A stretch of 64,000 nucleotides of DNA, taken from contig NZ_VDUX01000002.1 in assembly GCF_008039565.1 (NCBI RefSeq), forward strand, positions 496,001 through 560,000. The letters run 5' to 3'. This document shows positions 41,911 through 50,519 of this stretch, piece by piece. Positions within the stretch are counted from its first letter, which is position 1. Every line of letters starts with the position of its first letter. The notes beneath the pieces are model-generated. The model was not told the origin of the DNA and searched no databases. It saw only the letters and a list, made by a program, of their open reading frames with translations. Made by a program: the position numbers and the translations under genes. The stretch comes from Aeromicrobium terrae. GTDB lineage: Bacteria; Actinomycetota; Actinomycetes; Propionibacteriales; Nocardioidaceae.

Positions 41911-42926
41911 TTCCCGGGGATGAGCAGTCGCAGGATCCCGTAGGCGATCGCGGCGACGGTGGCCGCGGCCGGGATGGTGATGACCCACGCTGTGATGATG
42001 TTCCGCGCGACGCCCCACCGCACGGCGCTGAAGCGCTTGGTGGCGCCGGCGCCCATGACCGACGACGTCATGGTGTGCGTGGTGGACACCGGGGCGTGCT
42101 GGCCGATGGCCATGAAGTAGAGCACGAATGACGCCGTGAACTCCGCGGCGAACCCGCGGGGCGGGTCGAGGGCGATGATGCGGCGGCCGAGCGTGCGCAT
42201 GATCCGCATGCCGCCGGAGAAGGTGCCCAGCGAGATGGCGGTGGCCGCGGCCACGATGACCCAGAGTGGGATCTCGTCGTTGCTCGCGTGCTCGCCGCCG
42301 GCGATCAGGGCGAGCACGATGACGCCCATCGTCTTCTGCGCGTCCTGCAGGCCGTGACCGAGCGAGAGCATCGCGGCCGACACGGTCTGGGCGAGTCGGA
42401 AGCCGCGGTTGACCGCGTGCGGACGGGCGCGACGGAACGCCCACATGATCACCGTCATCACGATGAACGCTCCGGTGAAGCCGAGCAGCGGGCTGACGAC
42501 CATCGGGACGGCCACCTTGTCGACGACCTTGTCCCAGTCGACGGTGATGCCGGCCGAGAGGCCCACGCCGATGAGCCCGCCGATCAGCGCGTGCGACGAC
42601 GACGACGGGATGCCGAAGTACCAGGTGATGAGGTTCCAGGTGATGGCGCCGACGAGCGCGGCCAGCACGACAGTCAGGGCGTGGTGCGGGTCGGCGATGT
42701 TGTCGAACCCGGACAGGATGTCCTTGATCGTCTTGGCCACCTCGACGCCGAGCAGGGCGCCGACGAAGTTCAGGATGGCGGCCATCGTGAGCGCCAGACG
42801 AGGCGTGAGCGCCCGGGTGGACACCGAGGTGGCGATCGCGTTGGCCGCGTCGTGGAAGCCGTTGGTGTAGTCGAAGAACAGCGCGATGGCGATGGTCGCC
42901 ACCATCAGCCCCGTGGTGAGGTCCAC
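41907..42926 (-). CDS. pit: Pit-family inorganic phosphate transporter
   Basis: A 339-residue membrane protein with about ten helices and the two Pit signature repeats [17 protein letters not shown] and GFTGAF...[15 protein letters not shown]. It takes up metal-phosphate using the proton gradient at low affinity. It starts at GTG three bases after the DUF47 gene. This couple provides constitutive phosphate uptake next to the inducible Pst system. Confidence 0.94.
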   Translation of the reverse strand: MDLTTGLMVATIAIALFFDYTNGFHDAANAIATSVSTRALTPRLALTMAAILNFVGALLGVEVAKTIKDILSGFDNIADPHHALTVVLAALVGAITWNLITWYFGIPSSSSHALIGGLIGVGLSAGITVDWDKVVDKVAVPMVVSPLLGFTGAFIVMTVIMWAFRRARPHAVNRGFRLAQTVSAAMLSLGHGLQDAQKTMGVIVLALIAGGEHASNDEIPLWVIVAAATAISLGTFSGGMRIMRTLGRRIIALDPPRGFAAEFTASFVLYFMAIGQHAPVSTTHTMTSSVMGAGATKRFSAVRWGVARNIITAWVITIPAAATVAAIAYGILRLLIPGN

Positions 42927-42929
42927 GGC

Positions 42930-43547
42930 TCAGGATTCCTTGACGGCGATCTGCTCCACCGTGTTGGCGACCGACTCGAGGGCGTCGATGGCGTGCTCCA
43001 GGGAGTCGGCGACGTCCTTCAGCTTGAGCACCTCCAGCGACTTGTAGCTGCCGCTGAACAGGTCGGCGACGATGCGCCGGTAGGAGCGGTCGCCCTGGTT
43101 CTCGAGCCGGTTGATCTCGATCCAGTACTCCTCGAGGTCCTTCATCGTGCGCAGCCGCGGCATGGCCTCGGCGGTGAGCTGGGTGGCGCGCTGCAGCACC
43201 TCGACCTGGGGCGCGAACTCCGGCGGCAGGGCCTCGAGCTCGTAGAGGCCGAGCAGGTCGACGCACTCCTCCATGAAGTCCATGACGTCGTCGAGGCTCC
43301 CGGCGAGGCGGTAGATGTCCTCACGATCGAACGGCGTGATGAACGTGCTGTTCACGCGGCGGACGATCTTGTGCGTGGTCTCGTCGGCCTCGTGCTCGGC
43401 CTCGCGCATCTTCTCGGCGATGGCCTTCTTGTCGCTGCTGTCGTCGAGCATCTGGGCCAGCAGCGCGGCACCGTCGACGAGGTGTGCGGCGGCCTCGGAG
43501 AACATGTCGTAGAACGAGGACTCCACCGGTCGGATGCGAAGACGCAT
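42930..43547 (-). CDS. DUF47 (PhoU-like) partner of Pit
   Basis: A 205-residue helical PhoU-like protein starting MRLRIRPVESSFYDMF; FITPFDREDIYRLAGSLDDVMDFMEE is the metal-binding signature of DUF47 proteins. Pit-DUF47 pairs are common in bacteria, where DUF47 is thought to control Pit. I chose the ATG at MRLRIRP over an upstream in-frame start. No true PhoU gene is present in the window. Confidence 0.9.
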   Translation of the reverse strand: MRLRIRPVESSFYDMFSEAAAHLVDGAALLAQMLDDSSDKKAIAEKMREAEHEADETTHKIVRRVNSTFITPFDREDIYRLAGSLDDVMDFMEECVDLLGLYELEALPPEFAPQVEVLQRATQLTAEAMPRLRTMKDLEEYWIEINRLENQGDRSYRRIVADLFSGSYKSLEVLKLKDVADSLEHAIDALESVANTVEQIAVKES

Positions 43548-43638
43548 CGCCACACTCCCGTCGGGATCTGTACAGGCCAAGGCAATGCTAGGGGGTGGCC
43601 GCGACGCGGTGTCAATCGCGGTACGGACCGCCCAGGAG

Positions 43639-43788
43639 TCAGCCGGCGACGACGCCGAGGATCTCGTCGACCTCGCGCTGCGTCAGAGGTCCCTCGTGCT
43701 CGGAGGCAGCGATCATCAGCCGACTGGTGAGCTCGATCTCGTCGAGCACCGCGTCGTCGCGCAGACGGTGGTCGAGTGGCTCAGGCAT
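43639..43788 (-). CDS. Small conserved acidic protein (49 aa)
   Basis: A 49-residue reading frame: MPEPLDHRLRDDAVLDEIEL, then a helix with LMIAASEHEG and TQREVDEILGVVAG. The pattern (L-T-x-LMIAA ... LTQxEVDEILG) resembles small actinobacterial proteins I have seen near other genes, and the charge pattern looks coding. No Shine-Dalgarno is obvious. Function is unknown. Confidence 0.5.
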   Translation of the reverse strand: MPEPLDHRLRDDAVLDEIELTSRLMIAASEHEGPLTQREVDEILGVVAG

Positions 43789-43923
43789 CAGGGGGTGGCT
43801 CCGGAGTCGTGGTTCTGGCGCCGGTATCTCGGCGTGAATCCAACAGTATCGCCGCGGGGTTCACCCGTGGGCCGGTTTGCACGAACCCGGTCAGATGCCC
43901 AGGTTTCGGATCGACGACGGCGT

Positions 43924-44157
43924 TCAGTGCCTCGGCCGCGCTTGCGTCTGATCACTCCACCACTTGGCCCTCGCGATCCCCTCGACGAACACGCCGAGCA
44001 CGCCGAGCACCGCGATCGCCAGCCCGAGCGGGGCCCAGGGCAGCCGATCGAGGGTGTCGGCACGGACCAGCGAGATCATCACCAGGCCGACGATGATCAT
44101 CGACACCGTCACGGCGCTCACCGAGAACCACTCGAGCTTCGTCTTGTTCACGCTCAT
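43924..44157 (-). CDS. Small two-helix membrane protein
   Basis: A 77-residue protein starting MSVNKTKLEWFSVSAV with two hydrophobic helices (about 10-30 and 43-62) and a basic tail. No family is recognised. It lies just upstream of, and opposite to, the tRNA-Lys gene. Confidence 0.6.
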   Translation of the reverse strand: MSVNKTKLEWFSVSAVTVSMIIVGLVMISLVRADTLDRLPWAPLGLAIAVLGVLGVFVEGIARAKWWSDQTQARPRH

Positions 44158-44235
44158 GTGATCACCTACCTCTGCTTCGAATGTCCGCCTCCGGGCGGCA
44201 AATCGCAAGCCTGCGGCTGGCAGACTGTCCGCCTG

Positions 44236-44311
44236 GGGCCTCTAGCTCAATCGGCAGAGCAGCGGACTTTTAATCCGCGGGTTCAGGGTTCGATCCCCTG
44301 GGGGCCCACCA
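44236..44311 (+). tRNA. tRNA-Lys (anticodon TTT)
   Basis: The cloverleaf is complete: acceptor GGGCCTC with GGGGCCC (one G-T pair), D-arm GCTC...GAGC, anticodon stem GCGGA/TCCGC around CTTTTAA (anticodon TTT), T-arm CAGGG-TTCGATC-CCCTG, discriminator A and an encoded CCA end. The variable loop is short (five bases). Confidence 0.96.
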
Positions 44312-44345
44312 GCATGAGATCGGCCCTGCGGGGTACGTCCTCAGC

Positions 44346-44636
44346 ATGGAACAGCCAGAGCAGCAACCGGACGACGAGTGGACCGGGAGCGCGAAGCGGC
44401 CGTGGGTGAACCCGCCGATGCGCTACTCGCTGGGCTCCGGCGGACGGGCCTGGCGGATCGCCCTCGGCGTCGTCGTGCTGACGTTCGTCGCGGTGATCGT
44501 CCTGCTCGTCCTCGCGCGGCAGGACGTGGTCAGCGAGAGCTGGGCCTACGTCGCGCTCGCGGTCGGCCTGGTCAGCGCGTTCGCCGCGCGAGTCCTCGGC
44601 GTGCTCAAGGCGAGCAGCGAGGACAAGCGCGGCTGA
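44346..44636 (+). CDS. Small two-helix membrane protein, acidic N-terminus
   Basis: A 96-residue protein with an acidic, Gln-rich start (MEQPEQQPDDEW), a GRAWRIAL segment and two hydrophobic helices (about 38-58 and 66-83), then a Ser/Lys tail. No family is recognised. The ATG starts 35 bases after the tRNA-Lys CCA end. Confidence 0.62.
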   Translation: MEQPEQQPDDEWTGSAKRPWVNPPMRYSLGSGGRAWRIALGVVVLTFVAVIVLLVLARQDVVSESWAYVALAVGLVSAFAARVLGVLKASSEDKRG

Positions 44637-44646
44637 ACGGGCTGCG

Positions 44647-45501
44647 TCAGGGCAGGTAGTACATCGGGTTCGGGAGCTTCACCGTGCGGTCGGCGAAGCC
44701 GCCCTCGAGGTCGCTGTACTGGTCGCCGAACGAGGCGACGATGTTGAACCCCAGGGACTCGATGTGCTGCCGCGTGAGCGACTTGTACTGGATCGTCGCG
44801 CAGGACGGCGCACAGGAGGACAGCCACGGAGCGGTGAGGTCCTTCGTGTACACGTTCTCGGCCTTGGGCGCGTAGCCCGCGGCGTCCAGGTCCTGGATCG
44901 TGCCGTCGAGCTGGGCCACCCCGCGACCGGTCAGGTAGAACACCTCGTACCCGTGGTCCTTGGCGAAGTTCACCAGGTCGACCATGTGCGGCACCGCTGG
45001 CAGGTCGAAGTCCGGGTTGTCGACGAACGCGGCGTTGATCGACGGGTTGTAGACGAAGTTGCTGTAGATCTCGTAGCTGTACGTGTTGATCGTGGTGTCG
45101 TCGACGTCGAAGAGGACGGCCTTCTTGCCGTCACCCTTGCGGTCGCGGTGCCACTTCAACGTGCGCTCGGCGGCCGTGACGATCTTCCCGACCTCCTTGG
45201 CGTAGGCGCCGTTCGGATCGAACGTGTGCAGCGCCTTGTCGCCGCCGTCGACGCTGTTGTCGACCGGGTCGACCTGGGTCGTGGTGGTGTCGCCGTAGTA
45301 GCCCTTGATGGCCGTGCGGACCTGGTCGATGTTCTGGATCTGGGTCGACTTGGTCGGATGCTCCGGCGGCGGCGGGACGTTCGGAGCGTTGCGGGCGCCG
45401 GCCGAGCCGGCCGCCAGCAGGAGGACCGAGGCGCCGGCGGCGACCCAGCCGGAGATGGACAGGAGACGCGAGCCGCGGGCTCGCGAAGACGTGATGGACA
45501 T
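44647..45501 (-). CDS. HAD-superfamily acid phosphatase (class IIIB)
   Basis: A 284-residue protein with a signal peptide (about 1-38) and a HAD acid-phosphatase domain: motif I AVLFDVDDTTINTYSYE (catalytic Asp pair), motif II EVFYLTGRG and C-terminal FGDQYSDLEGG (motif IV). Two Cys in SSCAPSCATIQYK may form a disulfide. It is probably secreted and releases phosphate or handles surface phosphomonoesters. The start MSITSSRARGSRLL is chosen over a longer frame. Confidence 0.87.
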   Translation of the reverse strand: MSITSSRARGSRLLSISGWVAAGASVLLLAAGSAGARNAPNVPPPPEHPTKSTQIQNIDQVRTAIKGYYGDTTTTQVDPVDNSVDGGDKALHTFDPNGAYAKEVGKIVTAAERTLKWHRDRKGDGKKAVLFDVDDTTINTYSYEIYSNFVYNPSINAAFVDNPDFDLPAVPHMVDLVNFAKDHGYEVFYLTGRGVAQLDGTIQDLDAAGYAPKAENVYTKDLTAPWLSSCAPSCATIQYKSLTRQHIESLGFNIVASFGDQYSDLEGGFADRTVKLPNPMYYLP

Positions 45502-45596
45502 GCGTTGGAAGACCTTCCCCCGATAGTGGACTGGACCAACTATCAACCCATTCCGGCCGTCTGCCAAGAGCAGGATCTGACGGCTACGCTCACGCC

Positions 45597-46763
45597 ATGA
45601 GAGCCGTCTCCTGCCGCGACGCCACGCTCAGCGTCGTCGACCTCCCGAAGCCGACGCTCGAGCGCGGTCAGCTGCTGCTCGACGTCCTCGCCTGCGGGAT
45701 CTGCGGGTCGGACCTGCACGCCCGCCACCACTGCGACGACATGGCGGACGCCACCGCGGAGACCGGCTTCACCGAGTTCATGCGGTCCGACCAGGACGTC
45801 GTGATGGGGCATGAGTTCTGCGGCCGGGTCGTCGAGCACGGACCCGGCACCCGGAAGCACGATGCCGAGGGCACCACCGTCGTCGCCTTCCCGCTGATGC
45901 GGCGCGGCGGCAAGGTCCTCCCCACCGGTCTCACCGCGAGGTCGCCCGGCGGCTACGCCGAGCAGGTGGTGGTCGAGGAGTCGCTCGCCATGGCCGTGCC
46001 GAACGGGCTGCACCACGACCTCGCGGCGATGACCGAGCCGATGGCCGTCGGCCTGCACGCGGTGCGCCGCGGCGAGGTCGGCAAGAAGCAGGGCGCGCTG
46101 GTCGTCGGCTGCGGGCCGATCGGGCTGGCCGTCATCTCGATGCTCAAGGCCACCGGGGTGCGCTCGGTGGTGGCGTGCGACTACTCGCCCGCCCGGCGCG
46201 CGCTCGCCACCGCCTGCGGCGCCGACGCGGTGGTCGACCCGGCCGAGCATTCGCCCTACGCCTCGTTCGAGGAGCGGTACTACACGTCGGCCGACGCGAT
46301 GCTCGACCTCGCCGTCGACTCCATGGACAAGCTGCGGCGGCTCCCGCTGGTGCCGTGGCAGCACGTGATGCGGGCCGCCGAGGTGGCCGGCGCCATGCCG
46401 TCGGGCCCGGTGGTCTTCGAGTGCGTCGGTGTGCCGGGCGTCATCGACGACATCATCGCCAAGGCGCCGCTCTCCAGCCGCGTCGTCGTCGTGGGCGTCT
46501 GCGCCGAGCCGGACCGGATCCGCCCGACCGTCGCCATCAACAAGGAGATCGACCTGCGGTTCGTCCTTGGCTACACACCGCGCGAGTTCCACGAGGCCTT
46601 GCGCCTGCTGGCCGACGGCAAGGTCGATCCGTCACCGCTCCTGACCGGCAAGGTCGGCCTCGCCGGCGTCGAGGCGGCGTTCGACGCGCTGGGCAACCCG
46701 GAGCAGCACGCCAAGATCATGGTGGACCCGACGAGCGACGCGGAGCAGCCTCAGCCGGTGTGA
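45597..46763 (+). CDS. Zinc-dependent medium-chain alcohol dehydrogenase family protein
   Basis: A 388-residue MDR enzyme. CGICGSDLHARHH and GHEFCGRVVEHG hold the catalytic-zinc Cys and His-Glu residues; VVGCGPIGLAVISMLKATG is the Rossmann GxGxxG, with CDYSPARRALATACGADAV. The usual four-Cys structural zinc lobe is absent. The substrate (alcohol or sugar alcohol) is unknown. It ends inside the convergent hydrolase gene (13-base overlap). Confidence 0.87.
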   Translation: MRAVSCRDATLSVVDLPKPTLERGQLLLDVLACGICGSDLHARHHCDDMADATAETGFTEFMRSDQDVVMGHEFCGRVVEHGPGTRKHDAEGTTVVAFPLMRRGGKVLPTGLTARSPGGYAEQVVVEESLAMAVPNGLHHDLAAMTEPMAVGLHAVRRGEVGKKQGALVVGCGPIGLAVISMLKATGVRSVVACDYSPARRALATACGADAVVDPAEHSPYASFEERYYTSADAMLDLAVDSMDKLRRLPLVPWQHVMRAAEVAGAMPSGPVVFECVGVPGVIDDIIAKAPLSSRVVVVGVCAEPDRIRPTVAINKEIDLRFVLGYTPREFHEALRLLADGKVDPSPLLTGKVGLAGVEAAFDALGNPEQHAKIMVDPTSDAEQPQPV

Positions 46764-47542
46764 GCGAGGACGAGGTCGGCGACCTGGTCGCCGGCCTCCC
46801 AGGCCACGTGGTGGCCGCGGCCGAGCATCGGCTCGAAGCGCGCGCCCGGGATGCCCTCGGCCAGGCGCTGTCCCGCGGCGAACCGGATGATGCCGTCGTT
46901 CTCGCCGTGCACCACGAGCGTGGGGACGTCGATCTCGCCGAGCCGGTCGCGGACGTCGTGGCCGCCGACGGCGCCCATCTGGTGGAGCACCACCGGCGTC
47001 GGCACCTTCACGCTGGCGGCGGCCTCGGCGAACTCGTCGAAGCGCCCCGGCTCGTGCGCGAACCCCGCGGAGACGTTGCCCTCGAACATCATCCGCAGCG
47101 CGGTCTCGCGATCGGGTGCCTGGCCGGCCTCGGCGAGCGAGCCGATCTGGTCGCCCCAGACGTCGTCGGTGTCGCCCCAGGTGCCGATCAGGGTCAGCGT
47201 GCGGGCACGCTCGGGCTGACGGAGGACGAGCGTCTGCGCGATCGCTCCGCCCATCGAGAAGCCGACGAGGTGGGCGTCGTCCCACCCGGCGGCGTCCATG
47301 ACGGCGAGGGCGTCGTCCACGAGGTCGTCCTCGGTGAACGGCTCGTCGACGCGCGAGCTCTCGCCGATGCCGCGGTGGTCGTAGACCACGACGTCGTGCT
47401 GCTCCATGAGCCGCTCGACGAACCGCGGACCCCACGCGGCGTGGTGCCCGGCCACGCCCATGAGGAGGAGCAGCGGGCTGCCCTCGCCGCCGCGGAACGC
47501 GGAGATCGTGGCGGACGGGGCGTGCACGGAGAACGGCGTCAT
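46751..47542 (-). CDS. Alpha/beta hydrolase
   Basis: A 263-residue hydrolase: oxyanion region LLLLMGVAGHHAAWG, nucleophile elbow VGFSMGGAIAQ (Ser), ENDGIIR acid region and GRGHHVAWEAG (catalytic His). Similar proteins are esterases or peroxidase-like lactone hydrolases; the substrate is not evident. A short gap separates it from the S4-domain gene upstream on the same strand. Confidence 0.85.
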   Translation of the reverse strand: MTPFSVHAPSATISAFRGGEGSPLLLLMGVAGHHAAWGPRFVERLMEQHDVVVYDHRGIGESSRVDEPFTEDDLVDDALAVMDAAGWDDAHLVGFSMGGAIAQTLVLRQPERARTLTLIGTWGDTDDVWGDQIGSLAEAGQAPDRETALRMMFEGNVSAGFAHEPGRFDEFAEAAASVKVPTPVVLHQMGAVGGHDVRDRLGEIDVPTLVVHGENDGIIRFAAGQRLAEGIPGARFEPMLGRGHHVAWEAGDQVADLVLAHTG

Positions 47543-47562
47543 GCCTCGCAACCTAGCGACGC

Positions 47563-47790
47563 CTAAATGACGCGGAACCGCTGCGTCCCACCCGGAGCGG
47601 CGACCTCGACGACGGCGCCGCGGTCGAGCTGGCGGCCGCGCCGCGTCTCCACCTCGCCGTCCACCTGCACGTCGCCTGCAGCGATGATCGCCGCCGCGTC
47701 GGCACCGGAGTCCGCGACGCCGACGAACTTGAGCAGCTGGCCGAGCCGGATCCCGCCCTCGCGGATCGGGACGTCCTCGGTGTCGCTCAT
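47563..47790 (-). CDS. S4-domain RNA-binding protein
   Basis: A 75-residue protein with an S4 RNA-binding motif: IRLGQLLKFVGVADSGADAAAIIAAGDVQVDGEVETRRGRQLDRGAVVEV. This is the YaaA/RqcP-like class, some of which bind 50S-tRNA complexes. The ATG overlaps the DoxX gene stop (ATGA), so the two are translationally coupled. Confidence 0.85.
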   Translation of the reverse strand: MSDTEDVPIREGGIRLGQLLKFVGVADSGADAAAIIAAGDVQVDGEVETRRGRQLDRGAVVEVAAPGGTQRFRVI

Positions 47791-48149
47791 CCCTGCTGCA
47801 CGAACAGGACGGCCGTGGCGACCACGAGGACCATGGTGAGCGCGTCGGCGCCGATGTTGACGGCCTCCGACCGGGAGTGGCGGCGCTGGGCGCCCACGCG
47901 GGTGACGACGGCGCCGACCAGGAGAGCGGCGAGACCCACACAGGCGGCGACGCCGACCGGCCACCAGGCGAGGCCCACGAGCACCCCCGCGACCCCGAGC
48001 CACTCGCACACGCCGATCAGCTTCCACGTCCGCGGATCGACGTCGAGCGAGTCGCGGATCTTCAGCGAGGCGGGCGCGCTGAGCAGCTTCACGCCGCCCG
48101 TGCCGACGAACGTGACGGCCACGAGGATCGCCAGAACCGTGAGGACCAT
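47787..48149 (-). CDS. DoxX-like membrane protein
   Basis: A 120-residue protein with four hydrophobic helices; VTFVGTGGVKLLSAPASLKIRDSLDVDPRTWKLIGVCEWLGVAG has the pattern of the DoxX-like group. These are thought to take part in redox or thiol processes, but the function is not settled. It is divergent from the lysoplasmalogenase gene. Confidence 0.75.
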   Translation of the reverse strand: MVLTVLAILVAVTFVGTGGVKLLSAPASLKIRDSLDVDPRTWKLIGVCEWLGVAGVLVGLAWWPVGVAACVGLAALLVGAVVTRVGAQRRHSRSEAVNIGADALTMVLVVATAVLFVQQG

Positions 48150-48183
48150 CCGGTCAAGGTAGCGGCCCGGTAGCGTGACCGCC

Positions 48184-48909
48184 ATGACGGCCGTGAAGAG
48201 CCCGTGGATCATCGCCTTCGGCATCGTGGCGGTCGTCCACCTCGTGCTGAACGCGGCCGACGTGACGCCGTGGGACAGCATCACGAAGTGCCTCCTCGCG
48301 CCGCTGCTGGTGGCGTGGGTGCTGCAGCTCGACGGCCCGCGACTCCTGGTGCTGGCGCTGGTCTTCTGCTTCCTCGGCGACCTGTTCCTGGAGCTCGACG
48401 ACCTCTTCGCGGCGGGCATGGCCGCGTTCGCCGCCGCGCACGTCAGCTTCATCGTGTTCTTCGTGCGGCGCGGCGCCCTCGACCGGCTGCGGACCGTCCT
48501 GGTGCCGCTGGTCGTCTACGTCGCGGCGGCCGTCGGCCTCCTCGCCTGGGCCTGGTCCGGGCTCGACGCCGAGATCCGTCCGCTCGTGCCGTTCTACGTG
48601 CTGCTGCTTCTCGGCACCGCCATCACGTCGCTCGCGCTGGACCGCCGCGCGGGCATCGGCGGGCTGCTGTTCCTGATCTCGGACGGGTTCATCGCGCTCG
48701 GTGAGGCCGACCGGATGGACAAGGACGCGGCCTGGCACGGGCTCGTCGTCATGGGCCTGTACATCCTGTCGATCTTCCTGTTGTCCGCCGGGATCCTGAA
48801 CCGCGAGGCCGCTACCCGCCGGGCCGCCCAGGACGGGTTCGACCCGACCGTGCGCACCGACTGCTGGCCGCGGCTGCCCGAGTCGACGTCATTTCGACAG
48901 GCTCAATGA
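48184..48909 (+). CDS. YhhN/TMEM86-type lysoplasmalogenase
   Basis: A 241-residue protein with about eight transmembrane helices and the family motifs FCFLGDLFLELDD, FAAAHVSFIVFF and SDGFIALGEADRM. YhhN proteins hydrolyse lysoplasmalogens or a related lipid ether. I chose the ATG at MTAVKSPW; an in-frame GTG lies three codons upstream. The last codons (STSFRQAQ) and the stop are formed by a REP-like sequence shared with the start of the next gene. Confidence 0.82.
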   Translation: MTAVKSPWIIAFGIVAVVHLVLNAADVTPWDSITKCLLAPLLVAWVLQLDGPRLLVLALVFCFLGDLFLELDDLFAAGMAAFAAAHVSFIVFFVRRGALDRLRTVLVPLVVYVAAAVGLLAWAWSGLDAEIRPLVPFYVLLLLGTAITSLALDRRAGIGGLLFLISDGFIALGEADRMDKDAAWHGLVVMGLYILSIFLLSAGILNREAATRRAAQDGFDPTVRTDCWPRLPESTSFRQAQ

Positions 48910-48915
48910 CCGGCG
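48886..48915. repeat. REP-like sequence at a gene junction
   Basis: CGTCATTTCGACAGGCTCAA, then TGACCGG, matches a short palindromic-type word (TTTCGACAGGCTCA...) that recurs in many high-GC actinobacterial genomes. Here it supplies the end of the lysoplasmalogenase gene and the ATG of the acyltransferase gene. Identification is from memory. Confidence 0.5.
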
Positions 48916-49667
48916 GAGACCGCACCTATCGCGTCGCGGCGCGGTTGTTCGCCATCCTCTTCCGCCTGCTCGGCCTGCGGATCACCGTGCGCGGCGCCGA
49001 GCACCTGCCGACGTCCGGCCCGGCGGTGCTCGCGAGCAACCACACCGGATTCCTCGACTTCACGTTCGTCGGCTACGCGGCCCGCGAGCGCGGCCGGCTG
49101 GTGAGATTCATGAGCAAGGTGTCGGTGTTCGACTCGCGGATCACCGGGCCTCTGATGCGGGCGATGCGGCACATCCCGGTCGACCGCTGGACCGGCGCGA
49201 GCGCGTACCGACAGGCGCGCCGGGCCCTCGACGCGGGCGAGCTCGTCGGTGTCTTCCCCGAGGCGACCATCAGCCGGTCGTTCCTGGTGAAGCCGCTCAA
49301 GCCTGGCGCGGCGGGCCTGGCGATCAGCCGGTCCGTACCGCTGGTCCCGGTAGCCGTGTGGGGGTCGCACCGGATCGCCACGGTCGACGGCCGGCGTGGC
49401 CTGCGGCGCGGCAAGGCGCTCACGATCCTGGTCGGCGAGCCGCTGCACCCGGCGGACGGCGAGTCGATCGCCGAGCTCACCGAACGCCTGCACGCGGCGA
49501 TGACCGCCCTGGTCGACGAGGCGATCGACACCTATCCGGACACCCCGAAGGACGACGCCGACCGCTGGTGGCTGCCGCACGACCGTGGCGGCACCGCGCC
49601 GCCGCCCGAGGTCGCCGCCGCGCTCGACCGGGCGGCCCTGGAACGCATCAACCAGCCCGTCGACTGA
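48906..49667 (+). CDS. 1-acyl-sn-glycerol-3-phosphate acyltransferase (PlsC-like)
   Basis: A 253-residue membrane-associated acyltransferase with block I NHTGFLDF (NHX4D), block III GVFPEATIS and block IV LVPVAVWG. The enzyme acylates lysophosphatidic acid or a related lysolipid, in keeping with the lysoplasmalogenase before it, whose stop it overlaps by four bases. The ATG is in the REP-like sequence, so an alternative start further in cannot be excluded. Confidence 0.88.
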   Translation: MTGGDRTYRVAARLFAILFRLLGLRITVRGAEHLPTSGPAVLASNHTGFLDFTFVGYAARERGRLVRFMSKVSVFDSRITGPLMRAMRHIPVDRWTGASAYRQARRALDAGELVGVFPEATISRSFLVKPLKPGAAGLAISRSVPLVPVAVWGSHRIATVDGRRGLRRGKALTILVGEPLHPADGESIAELTERLHAAMTALVDEAIDTYPDTPKDDADRWWLPHDRGGTAPPPEVAAALDRAALERINQPVD

Positions 49668-49679
49668 CACGATGACGCC

Positions 49680-50519
49680 ATGACCTTCGCGGAGCAGACC
49701 CCCGTCACCGTCGGCGACCTCACCTTCGACGTGCGGATTGACGGGCCCGACGACGGCGTCCCCGTCCTGCTCCTGCACGGCTTTCCGGAGACGTCGGCGT
49801 CGTGGACCGACGTCGTGCCCCGGCTGACCGACGCCGGCATGCGGGTCGTCGCGCCGGACCAGCGCGGCTACTCCCCCGGCGCTCGCCCGGAGGGCGTCGA
49901 GCACTACGCGGTCGACCGGCTCGCCGCGGACGTCGTCGGCATCGCCGACGCCCAGGGCTGGGACACGTTCCACCTGGTCGGCCATGACTGGGGCGCCGCC
50001 GTCGCCTGGTACGTCGCGGCGCACCACGGCGACCGGCTCCGCAGCCTCACCGCGTTGTCCGTGCCGCACCTCGCCGCCTACAACCGGGCGCTGCGCGAGG
50101 ACGCGGACCAGCAGGAGCGCGCCGCGTACATCGGGTTCCTGCGGATCGAGGGCAAGGCCGAGGCGCTGCTGATGGAGGACGAGTTCCGGCGACTCCGAGC
50201 GATGTACGGCGGCGACGTGCCGGCCGAGCAGGTCGACGACTACCTCGCACGCCTGGGCGAGCCGGGCGCCCTGACCGCCGCGCTCAGCTGGTATCGCGCG
50301 ATGACGGCCGAGCTCGGCGACCTGCCGGTCGTCCGCGTCCCGACCACGCTCGTCTGGGGCAACGGCGACCTGGCCATCGGACGCACGCCCGTGGAGGAGT
50401 CCGCGCAGCACGTGGACGCCGACTACCGGTTCGTCGAGCTGGACGCCAGCCACTGGCTGCCGGAGCAGGAGCCCGACGCGGTCGCCGAAGCCGTGCTGGT
50501 GCGGACCGGGTCGGTCTAG
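49680..50519 (+). CDS. Epoxide hydrolase-like alpha/beta hydrolase
   Basis: A 279-residue hydrolase with HGFPETSASW (oxyanion HGFPE), VGHDWGAAVAW (nucleophile Asp in GHDWG), WGNGDLAI and SHWLPEQEP (catalytic His). The HGFPE/GHDWG pair is typical of soluble epoxide hydrolases, which use Asp as nucleophile. It follows the acyltransferase by 12 bases and its stop overlaps the convergent exonuclease gene. Confidence 0.87.
   Translation: MTFAEQTPVTVGDLTFDVRIDGPDDGVPVLLLHGFPETSASWTDVVPRLTDAGMRVVAPDQRGYSPGARPEGVEHYAVDRLAADVVGIADAQGWDTFHLVGHDWGAAVAWYVAAHHGDRLRSLTALSVPHLAAYNRALREDADQQERAAYIGFLRIEGKAEALLMEDEFRRLRAMYGGDVPAEQVDDYLARLGEPGALTAALSWYRAMTAELGDLPVVRVPTTLVWGNGDLAIGRTPVEESAQHVDADYRFVELDASHWLPEQEPDAVAEAVLVRTGSV

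Noticed and set aside
43548..43638. Search for another gene or RNA between DUF47 and the 49-residue protein.
   Set aside because: No frame or stem supported; treated as promoter region only.
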